From NCBI GenBank assembly GCA_941918925.1, contig OW799236.1:72134465-72198464 (forward strand): DNA of 64,000 nucleotides, written 5' to 3'. This DNA comes from Phyto melanocephala (Eukaryota; Arthropoda; Insecta; Diptera; Rhinophoridae). Shown here in pieces: positions 12,443 to 21,910 of the stretch (positions within the stretch are counted from its first letter, which is position 1; each line of letters begins with the position of its first letter). Both the position numbers and the translations under genes were made by a program. Under the pieces are notes generated by a model that was not told the DNA's origin, did not search any database, and saw nothing but the letters and a program-made list of their open reading frames with translations.

Positions 12443-14269
12443 ATTTGAGCAGTGACACAGTTTGAAAACAGTTTAAAGCCGTAAATAATTGGTGTAAAAC
12501 TTACAAACAAATTTGATTTTTGGTTGTTGTAAAATATTAGTGTAAAGTTACTTGAAAAATAAAAAAAAAAAAAAAAATATTTCTAAAGTTATGGTCGGTG
12601 TGAACAAATAAAAAAAAATTAAAAATTCAATAAAGTTACAAATTTATGCAAGTCACAATTTGTTTTAAACTTGTAAAAAGTTTCGAGTTTTGTTTTTGGT
12701 ATTATCGTCTTAAAAGTACATATTTGCCTGTAAGTGTTTGTGTTTGCGTGCATTTTTGGCTGCTGGCTAAAATACTCGGAAGATATTGCGAATAAGAATG
12801 TCAATATAACGGTGCAAAAATACAAGATAATACAAAGCGAAAATATGTAACAACAATGTTTACTGTTACAAAAAAATATAAGATTAAAAATTAGGAGTGT
12901 GAATTAGTTTTGGTACAGGAAAAAAATATTATATTGAGAAATAATCTTATTATTAAGTCGCAAGAAGAAGAAAAGGCAGAAAAAGAAAACAAAAAAAAAA
13001 AAATCGAACTTGATTGAATTTTTGTTTTTGCATTAAGTAATTGTTTTGTGTTCGTTGCTCCTTAACTTAATCTCTCATTGGATTTATTTACCGCGAGTAA
13101 AATGAATAAGTGAGTTGGTGTGCAACACAAACATGGAAACACATTTAAGACAGAATTTAAGTGTGTCAGTGATGGTGCTTTTGTATGAGACTACTAAGTA
13201 AGCAATTACTTAGGTTTGTTTTTAAAGTGAATTAAAAGGTATGTTTCGCTGTTTTGTAAAGCCTAAATTTTGAAAATATCAGTAAACAATTCTATACATC
13301 GTAATGCTGATGTTGCTATTTAAATTTAAAAAGTTTTAAAATCTCGTTAAAACAAAAAATACAATAATTGTAATAAACAAAATACAAAAAGGATGTTAAA
13401 GAAAAAGTTGAATAAAAAAATACTATAAACAAAATGTGTTTAATGTTTAAGCAAATGTGAGCTAAAACAAATTGTTGTATATCATAATACACTAAAAATT
13501 TATATTATTATAAAAAAATTATAATAAACAAGTTATATAGCAAATAACAGTTTTAAAAAATATTACAAATTAAGAGTCGTTAAATTAACAAAAATAAATA
13601 AATAAATAAAAAGTTTGAAAATACTAACAATTTTAAAAAACATTATTAAACAAAATATCTCAAGAAGAAGAAAAGTTTGAAATTGCAATTAAAATAACTA
13701 AATTATTTATGATAAAAAAAAAATATTTTCTTTGGCAATGCCATTAGATTGTGTTTCAAATGGTAAAAGTTAATTAGAAAGTCTAAAGTAGCTGTTATAT
13801 GTAAAACCTTAAAGACAATACACGGATTTATTTGTAATTATTTAAAAGGTAAGAGCACCTTAAAATATAATTTATTTTTTTAAAAATAGATTTTATTAAA
13901 CTTTTTTTTTTTTTTAATTTAAAACACTTAAAAATTAGCATCATTAATAATAATATTAAATAATAATCATAGTTGTAAATAAACAGTTTTAATTTCAATA
14001 TTCATTAATAGTTTGAAGAATATTTTGCTTAGCAAAACTTGAATATTTTTTCTTTAACCTTTTGGTTTTTATAATCCAAAAAATTATTTATGCAGCGAGT
14101 AAAATCAAGGGATTTCAACACTTATCACTTGGACTACAAACTAACACATCTACTGACAAGTCCATTGTTGCATTTAATCTTAAATAATTGCAAAATCTTG
14201 TTTGAAGTAAAAGTAGTGAAATCGGAAAAATCTTAAGACAAGTTTTGGCTCTTTGGAAGCAACAACTAT
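12443..14269. other. A-rich DNA, possible 5' leader, otherwise nothing
   Basis: A-rich on the plus strand with many short A runs and an AAAT run at 13597-13612. If the promoter at 12.41 kb is real, the first part would be leader sequence. No coding exon supported. Confidence 0.3.
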
Positions 14270-14966
14270 TTTTATACCCTTCACCTGTAGTGCACAAGGG
14301 TATAAAAAGCTTTGTCATTCCGTTTGTAATTTCTAAAATTTCCATTTCCGACCACATAAAGTTATATTTTCTGAAAGCTTATGAATAGAGGAGTTGATTC
14401 AGCCTTGACCGTCTGTCCGTCTGCCCGTCTGTCCGTGTGTTGTTTAAAATCAACTTTTAAAAGCAACTATATGTTCCTCAGATCTTTGTATGGTATCAAT
14501 GTTGTTGAAATATCCGGGAATTAATCGCTATTAAAATTCAGCACAATCGCCCCATAACTTTCTGAGATATGAGCAAAAAACCACGACCACCTCGTTTTTT
14601 TCACAACAACATAAGTACATACATAGAAACGTGGTATACTGGGTAGAGTAAACGTGGCATCGAATCCCAGCTGAGCCAAAAAAACAAATTTTTATTTTTT
14701 TATTTTATATATTATTTATATTTTTATTATTTTTTTGTTTATATTGTTTTAATATTTTGAAAAATTTTTTTTTAAATTTTTTTTTTGGTTTTTTTTTTGT
14801 TTTTAATAATTTTTTTTTTTATTTTTTTTTGTAATTTTTTTCTTTTGGAAACACATACGTAAACTTAATTTATAATTCTGCAATGGGATGTTTTGTATAT
14901 GTATGTACGTATGAAAGGTGATACAAACAAATTATTCGGCACAGCCGAATATAGCACTTTACTTGT
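14270..14966 (+). mobile_element. DINE-1/Helentron-like element, both ends present
   Basis: The most complete copy in the window. The left end has a 9-bp stem TATACCCTT / AAGGGTATA (14273-14281 and 14296-14304), then TTTGTCATTCCGTTTGTAAT, TTCCGACCACATAAAG, CTGAAAGCTTATGAATAG and GTCCGTCTGCCCGTCTGTCC. The middle (14690-14850) is nearly pure T/A. The right end has the hairpin ATTCGGC-ACA-GCCGAAT (14934-14950) followed by ATAGCACTTTACTTG. It is non-coding. By analogy with DINE-1 it would be moved by the Rep/helicase of an autonomous Helentron elsewhere. Confidence 0.7.
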
Positions 14967-15089
14967 TTTTTTTTTAATCAAATTAGTTTTGGAAAATATG
15001 CCAGTTAAGATTTTTAATGACAACCATCTTGATTTATTTTTATTTTTTTAAATTAATATAAAAAATAAATAAAAAAATCCTAATTGGTG

Positions 15090-15975
15090 CTACCACAAGT
15101 TGGTCTACCTTCAAAATGTTTTTAATGTTATTAAACAGTACCAGGGGATTCTACCACTGATGTGAAACCAAGTTCGGGAAGATGAAAATATCTTTATTAT
15201 ATCGAGAAGGTCAAGGAATTTTAAGGAATATTGAAAACAGCTCACAGCTTATCTTGTAGACAAGAAGCACGGTTAGCTCTGGCTATTTGGTTCGGTGAGT
15301 TAAAAAGCCAATGCAGTTAAAAAAAAAAGAAAAAGTTCCAGACAGAAATTCTGTACAAAAAATTAGAAGCGCTCAAAATTTTAAATCAAATTTAGTACAA
15401 AAATACACATGTTGTAAAATGGACGCTAAAACGTTTGTACTAGCAGATGTTTCGCAGCTTCCGGGTAAAACATTTTATGTTGTTAATGCTCAAGGAAATG
15501 CTGAAGCTTAGGACCCAAGAGCGGAAAAAAATTCCTAAAGCTTAATGCAATTGCGGCAAAAGCAGAAAGTTATTTGTTACAGTCGTGCCCGTAATTACCG
15601 AAATATAGATCTTACTTTTAAAAGAAAGCACAATGTGTCCATATATGTTTGGCCCATTTTGGCATCATGTCACTATGTTAAAAGATTTGTGGTGGTATCA
15701 ATACAATAATATAGTTTTTGTATCAAAAGAGGCCAATCCACCAAATTGCCCGAAACTAAGATCAGTGGAGAGATATTGGGATTTTGTGAAAGACAATTGA
15801 GGAGCACACAAAAGATAACCCACAAAATGCAGGTTTTAAAAAGCAATGATCAAACTGTTAAAAAATGGTACTGAAACAACTATAAATTCTCTAATAGAAG
15901 GGTTGCCAGAAAAGGTCCACGAGCCCATAAGTAATTGGTGGAACTTTAGAAGTTAGATTTTTCTGTAATCTGTAG
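15090..15975 (+). pseudogene. Tc1-like transposase relic
   Basis: Degenerate Tc1/mariner-superfamily transposase on the plus strand. SCRQEARLA (15256-15282) fits the DNA-binding region. MDAKTFVLADVSQLPGKTFY (15419-15478) corresponds to the first catalytic Asp region (usually MDDETYV). Near 15590-15660 a segment related to the central core is frameshifted. After that WPILASCHY stands where WPDLASCHY is normal, so the second catalytic Asp is lost. FVSKEANPPNCPKLRSVERY (about 15718-15777) carries the third acidic residue (E) of the RPVERYW motif, about 36 residues after the second position. The C-terminal part ends near 15955. Several stops and frameshifts make it inactive. Terminal repeats were not found. 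Confidence 0.7.
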
Positions 15976-16096
15976 TAAAATATCAATAAAACAAAAATTA
16001 TCAAATACAAATCAACCGGTTTTTAAATTAATAAATTTAATATGTATTTAGACTTTTCGATCTCACTCCTTACGGAATGTTTTAAATAAACTAAAT

Positions 16097-16875
16097 TACA
16101 AGGTAGTCCAACTAAAACTCACGATATTAATTGTAAAAAAAAAACAAAAAGCTTTAATTATTATAGAAGATCCTTTGGCAATAATGTCTTCTTTGGCACC
16201 ACGACTGCGGTGGCATACTTCTTTTATATTTTTCATATTATCAATGACACTCGAGATATAATAAGATTCAATGTCCTCAATGTGTCAAACAATTTAATTC
16301 GTTTGCTTTTGAGTTGCTTTTGGCTTAATGATGTAATTTTTGTTTAAATACCCCCAAAGAAAGAAGTTTAATGATGTCAAAGCACATTATTGTTGCAGCC
16401 AATTAACAGCACCATGACGTGAGATAACATAGGCATTGAATTTCTAGCGGAAAAGACTTTACCAGTGTGGCAAGTGACACCATACTGTTGGAACCGTATA
16501 TTATCCAGGTCATTATCATCAATTTCGGGCCACAAGCAGTCCGTTAGCATCTCATGATAGCGAACACCATTCACGGTTTCTGCTGGGCCGACCTCATTTC
16601 CGAAGAATTACAGCCCAATGATGCTTATTCTTTTCAATAGTCACTCGTGGAGTCGGATTTTGCACAAGTGGAAAATTATGAAGATGAAATTTTCTGAAAT
16701 TTCGCATTTTGTTGATTATGCTGACCAAAAAAATCACGAAGCGTATAAAATGCATTTCGATTTAAACGCCTATTTTTAAAAAAATGCTGAAACAATATTA
16801 AAGAGGTGCTCAATTGTCTACCTTTCCATGTTTGAATTTGTCAAACACTGAAACAAAAAAATGTCAAATTAAGTT
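16097..16875 (-). pseudogene. mariner (rosa-type, DD41D-like) relic
   Basis: On the minus strand: N-terminal TIEHLFNIV and LRDFFGQHNQQNA (16690-16830), a jump (internal deletion), then NGVRYHEMLTDCLWPEIDDN (about 16510-16572). FQQYGVTCHTGK follows, where the normal motif is FQQDGATCHTA; the second catalytic Asp is changed to Tyr. In another frame come LNFFLWGYLNKNYI (third catalytic position) and, near 16200-16240, EVCHRSRGA, the usual C-terminal signature. The left end CAAGGTAGTCCAACTAAAAC after TA resembles the left end of the copy at 284. Stops and frameshifts throughout. Confidence 0.7.
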
Positions 16876-17915
16876 GAGCATAAAATTTGACGATAAAATG
16901 TGACTCAGAATTTTGGATTTTATATATCGCCAATTCACAACTCCGGTTAGTTGCTAATGTAAGCAACAGCTCAATAGATTAACAGGTCTGCCAAATATCA
17001 TCACCTTTTCGTGCGGATACGTCAAATCGTTGGCTTAGCAATGATTGATCAGTGAGATATTTTCATTGTATGCACAATTAACGAAATTAGACTGGGTATG
17101 TTTAATAAAGTGATACAGGATGACGTAAACCGCAGTTACAGAAAAAATATGGTTATGATAATCATACTATAATTGAGTTGTATGATTGCAGTTTAAACAC
17201 ATTATGATTGCCTGATATCATTATTATGTTTAACTAAATTGTCCTGCTAATCATTAATATGACTTCAGGTGAAATCGGCAATCTTTGCTTTTCGCTACGG
17301 CTAATTAGTGGCTTTTGCTGTTTGATATATTGATTGTATTTACTTTCTTAATTGAGATTTTTATGCCAAATTTTTTTTTTAATTTTTGTCGTTTATTTTT
17401 AAAATTTTCTAATTTTTTTTTAAATATTTGTATGTTTCTTTTAAATCACAGATTTTCAGATAATAAAGACTTATTCAGCGAAACGAAGAACAGTTGAAAT
17501 CATATCAAGTTATTAAACTTAATCATTATTTGATTGCTCTGTAATCATTCTGTACACCTTAACATATTTCAACTAGTATTTAATGATTATTTGTTATTTT
17601 AGCTGACAAATAAATAACAAGGTTTAAAACATATAAAATCAACCAACCATTTGGATCTAACCCCTTCCGATTTTGATAAAATTTTGTATTAATTATGTCT
17701 GTGATAATATAAGGTTTGGTACCAAATTTTGGAATATTATCATGTCTTACTTGCTATATATGTACAGTGAATTAGAAATCTGAAAATCAAAGCGAAACAA
17801 AAATGTACTTTTATGGAAATTTATTTTTGCTTTCAAAACTTTGTAAGCAATATTCTTTGTTGTAGGATGACATTAATCTAGTGAAACTGATCTTTAAGGG
17901 GTTCAAATTATAGAT

Positions 17916-18039
17916 TAAGGGCCGTATTCATAAAAAATATTTTAGGCTTATTAAAGGCTGATTTGACAAATTTCTTTGCAGCATCTGTCAAATAAGCCTT
18001 TAATAAACCTAAAATATTTTTTATGAAAACGGCCCTTAA
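17916..18039. repeat. short palindromic MITE with TTAA ends
   Basis: A 124-bp near-perfect palindrome. The left arm starts TTAAGGGCCGTATTCATAAA; the right arm, in reverse, starts TTAAGGGCCGTTTTCATAAA. The arms are about 50 bp with a handful of mismatches and a very short centre. TTAA at both ends would fit a TTAA-targeting (piggyBac-like) mover, but the TTAA could also be part of the palindrome. Confidence 0.6.
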
Positions 18040-18460
18040 TATTCAAAATCCAAGGTCAAATTTTGATCAAGTATCTTAAGCAATTGTATTTCTTAAAAAA
18101 TGGTATTTTTAAAATTCTTAAAAAATATGTTTTTTAAAGTACAAAGTCTTGTCTACACTTCCAGTAAGTTTAAGTATGGGATACAGTATGGTTTGTGAGA
18201 AAATTAAATAAAATCATAGAAAGCTAAAAAAATCTAAATAATTTGAAAATAATTTAATATAAATTAATATTTTGTTCAATAAATTTTGATGGGAATATTT
18301 TTATTTCAGCTTAAGTTCATTTATTCTTTTTTTTTATTTTTTATTTTTACGGAAATGTATTAGGAACATAAAAGAATATGAAAATGTTGTAAAAAAAAAT
18401 GTCATTTGAAGTTTTAAAATTAATACTACGATTCACTAATTCAAATTTCATTGAATTGTA

Positions 18461-18814
18461 AAGCTTGGTTTTCACTATGTCATATGAAATGCCAACAAAA
18501 ACTGCCTCAAATGAATTCTCGTCAGTTTGCGTCAAATGCGTTTTCACTGCATTTTAAAAACTGACAAAAAAAACTGACGAACGACAAACAAAAATAATTG
18601 ACAACTTGTTGTCAAATTTACTTTGGAAAAAAATGCTACCATATCTGCTGACAAACTGAAATTTGGCGTTTTCACTTATTTGTCAGTTTAGATGGCAGTT
18701 TGTGTGCATAACTGACTGCAAACATAGATGAAGCCATATAACAACCCGTTTTCATACAATTGCCAACAATTTGGACAATTTGACAACAAAAATGACATAG
18801 TGAAAACCAAGCTT
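18461..18814. repeat. MITE-like repeat with 23-bp perfect TIRs
   Basis: AAGCTTGGTTTTCACTATGT plus CAT at 18461-18483 is exactly inverted at 18792-18814. The 354-bp unit is non-coding and has many sub-repeats around GACAAA/TTTGTC and TTTTCACT. The open frame at 18728-18910 merely crosses its end. Superfamily not recognised. Confidence 0.55.
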
Positions 18815-19416
18815 AACATAAATAGGAATTTTAAATTACATAGTAGTATACCAATAAATAGTGCTGGTTTCGAAAATACATTTCACTGGGCTAATATCGG
18901 AGATAATTAAAAAAAAAATACATTCCTTAAAATGATTAAAATTTAATTTAATTTGAATTATAAAATTAAATAATAGAATAAATGAACTTAGGCCAAAAAT
19001 AAAAATGATTCACATTTAAACTTAAACTTTTTATTTATATAAACCGTTGGGAAAGTCGTTCTTCAACATATATATATATAGAACTTTAAAAATACCTTTG
19101 AAATTAATATCCAAAATTATGGCTATATTAAAGCTTAATTTAGTGCAATAGTTTTGATGCTTCAACGAAAAATATACATTGAGAAATTATGAAGATTTAA
19201 AAAATGTTTTAAGCCCATTTTCCAATTTCAGTTCACTATATTTCGCGAGGTAGTCCCGAAAATGTGCCTAGATATTACATGCATACTTACTATATTATAC
19301 GCATAGATTTCATCAAGTTTCAGTAGACTCGGCGAGGTTTCAAAAAAATATATTTTATAGAAACTATAGTATGACTATGGTGATCATGTCGTAGCCATGT
19401 GTTTTCTTTGCCTGCA

Positions 19417-20114
19417 CAAACCTTAAATTATAATAAAGTTTTAAGTGCCACAAATTATATGAGCTGATAAAGCACAAATTTTGGACTTTCAATTGGATTT
19501 GTTGTTCTTTTTTAAAAAATGTGCACCTCTAAAACACGCTATGGTTATCACAAAGCTTTTGATTTTCATAGCGCAACAGAAATATTGCAAATTTTTCAAT
19601 GAAAACATATCTAATTGTACTGTATTGAATCTACTGGTTTTACTTAATTTGTTCTTGTGGTAATAGTTTTGATTGTTCAGAACGCAAACTAAGTTTGAAA
19701 TCTGTGTTAATAAATTTAAAGAAATTACTTTGTGTTATTTTAAGCACTGGGGTAACCCACAGAAATAATACATTTTTTACAGTAAAAGTGTAGACGCTAA
19801 AGAAGTGCAAAGTGAACATATTTGTGTATTTGGCGTAGTAGATTAAAAATTGTTACTGATAACAATCCTAACAAACACATGCACATGTACACAAAAACAG
19901 AAAAAATTGTTTATTACTAAAACAGAATTCCTTGCTTTAAAAAAAAAGGTTTGAACTTTATTAAAGAAAAATCTTAACTTTCTAAGTAAAAACCTAAAAC
20001 TGTCTTTTTGTGTGTTGCAATTAGTTTTTGAAAATATTCTTGTTACTTTTTTCGCAAAAAAGGTTGCACTAAAAATTTAAGTTATATTTTGACTTTAAAA
20101 TTTAATAATTAACA
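19417..20114. other. AT-rich DNA, nothing recognised
   Basis: About 0.7 kb with no supported gene or repeat. Confidence 0.4.
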
Positions 20115-20660
20115 TCTTATATATACTATACTAGCGAAACCTCTGTACACTTCGTAGTGCACAGAAAAAAATAAAAAATCAATTCGAAATGAATGCAGTG
20201 TTCGCTAAAATGGCTCATCAACTCATGAACCAATACACAGAGAACGTTTATACATCAAAACCTTGGTATTGACGTCGCCTTTCATATGAATTTCACAGTT
20301 CACGCATTCCAGAGATCATCGATTACTAACAAAATTCAACAAAGAAGTGAAGTGTTTGATGAAGCCACTAACTGCAAAAACGGGTCGACCGATTTCAACA
20401 TAAATTTTAACGTGCGTTTGGGATGGTCTTTAGATAGTGTATGTGAAGTTTGCACAAAATCGTACAAGTGATGCTGGAGTTATGTCATTTAGATTTTCCT
20501 ATATATTCCCATACAAATATCACCAAAATTCCATCCATTTTCCATATTATATAATGACTTCAGTCTTACTAATTGTAACTAGAATGGTGGTGAAGGTTGC
20601 CAATACCCATACAATGCATACAATTTGCTAAAGCCAACAGAGCGGTCACGGTTTTGCTAG
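20115..20660 (+). mobile_element. short non-autonomous Helitron, candidate
   Basis: Starts A|TCTTATATATACTATAC followed by AGCGAAACC and ends CGGTTTTGCTAG|T, so it has the 5'-TC...CTAG-3' ends and the A/T insertion context expected of Helitrons. The 3' end resembles that of the Helitron at 56604 (CGGGATTGGCTAG|T). The 546-bp interior has no Rep/helicase sequence, so it would depend on an autonomous partner. No clear 3' hairpin was seen, which lowers confidence. The two short open frames inside have no recognisable domain. Confidence 0.5.
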
Positions 20661-20761
20661 TTTTTTTATAAAGAAAATTCTGGTTTTCTAGTATACAGCT
20701 GAAAAGAAATTTAAACGAAATTTTTGTAATTTGTTTAAGCTATTACACTTAGCAGTGATAT

Positions 20762-21080
20762 TTTTATACCCTTCACACGACAGTGTAAAAGGGTATACAT
20801 ATATAGGTTTGTCATTCCCTGTGAAATTTCTACAATATTCATTTCCGACCCCATAAAGTGTATATTTTCTGAAAGCCTATGAATAGGGGAGACGAATAAG
20901 CATTACCCATCTGTCCCTCTGTCTGTTTGTGAGTCAACATTTTTAAACCCCCCGACATCGCCATGACCCGTGCATGATATCATATATTGTCTATTAGTGT
21001 ACCAAATTTTATTTCCGTTAAGCCATTTTGGTTTTAAAGAGTAATAAAGAACAAAAGATTGTAACAACCAAACATACAAA
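20762..21080 (+). mobile_element. DINE-1-like element, left part
   Basis: TATACCC...GGGTATA inverted repeat (20765-20797), then TTTGTCATTCCCTGTGAAAT, TTCCGACCCCATAAAGTG, CTGAAAGCCTATGAATAGGG and ATCTGTCCCTCTGTCTG. The copy stops near 21080, where a different repeat begins. Non-coding. Confidence 0.65.
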
Positions 21081-21082
21081 CA

Positions 21083-21910
21083 AAACAAGGTAACTCCATT
21101 TTTCCAAAAAGTTGAAAAAACACCAAAAATTTGATGGATTTTGGATTTACCATTACTCTGTCAGATCAAAATTTTGATAAAGTATCACATTTAAGAGTAA
21201 TCTACAAAATAAAAATCGCTTAAATACCAGTTTTTAGGAAAAAAAAAGTAACTCCATGTGTTTTAAGGAAAAATCAGGTAACTCCATTATATCTTAAAGA
21301 AAAACACTAGGAGATTGATCGTTGATGTAGGTTAGGTTAGGTTGAAAAGGAGGGGTATAAAAGCCCAAACCCATGACAGGTATACACCTATGCCCAGTTG
21401 GCATGTTGTGCGATCGTTGATGTAAATAATAATTGAAACTAGAATTGTATCATTAACATACAACAAAATTAACTGAATTCCTTTATTTTTGACAGCAAAC
21501 TAAAAACTAAAAAATGGAAAATTTTCGATTTTAAAATCAATACGGAATTCATTACTTTTTTTGATAACAATTTAAAATTACAAGTTTAGTCTCTTTTGCT
21601 GCAACCTTGACGATCTTTTCCATAAGACGATGAAAAGTTGCCTTAACTCCATAAAATATAAGAATAAATTCAAACAATGAAATTTTTAGGAAAAACCAGG
21701 TAACTCCATTTTTAGGTAAAAATCAGGTAACTGACCTTGATTTTCGCTTCTGACGGGTAAAAAGTTTTTTATTGCAACCCAAAATGTTCAACAGGATGTA
21801 AAATTATGTTTTTTTTAATATGAATTAAAAAAAAAAAAAAACTAGTAAAATATGTCGAAAACTTTAAATGCGTTTTTCTCGTGTTTTAAAAAAATGGAGT
21901 TACCTTGTTT
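21083..21910. repeat. element with GGTAACTCC repeats and inverted ends
   Basis: The left end AAACAAGGTAACTCCATTTTT (21083 on) is inverted at the right end, AAAAATGGAGTTACCTTGTTT (21890-21910). Within the 828 bp, (G)GTAACTCCAT recurs near 21248, 21275 and 21698, with weaker forms near 21640 and 21724. The interior is AT-rich with no coding frame. It could be a MITE or a set of diverged tandem units; the superfamily is unknown. Confidence 0.4.

Larger units (their letters stand above)
17126..19416. mobile_element. putative terminal-repeat element, copy A (holds two MITE-like repeats)
   Basis: The left end contains GAAAAAATATGGTTATGATA and the right end (19365-19416) GTGATCATGTCGTAGCCATG followed by TTTTCTTTGCCTGC. 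They are imperfect inverted repeats of about 40 bp. The left 500 bp (17126-17640) matches 55155-55620: both contain ATTGATTGTA(T/C)TTAC, TTTTTGTCGTTTA/TTTCTCGTTTA and AGAACAGTTGAAATC. The right end matches 56671-56717. It has no coding capacity. That left and right ends belong to one element is an inference from copy B, which shows the same pair closer together. Confidence 0.45.

Noticed and set aside
14636..14685. tRNA-like phrase (GGTAGAGTAAACGTGGCATC, GAATCCCAGC)
   Set aside because: No cloverleaf can be drawn, and it lies inside a DINE-like element where this phrase is ordinary.
21326..21345. Telomere repeat
   Set aside because: Only about three TTAGG-like units, and flies do not use this repeat at telomeres.
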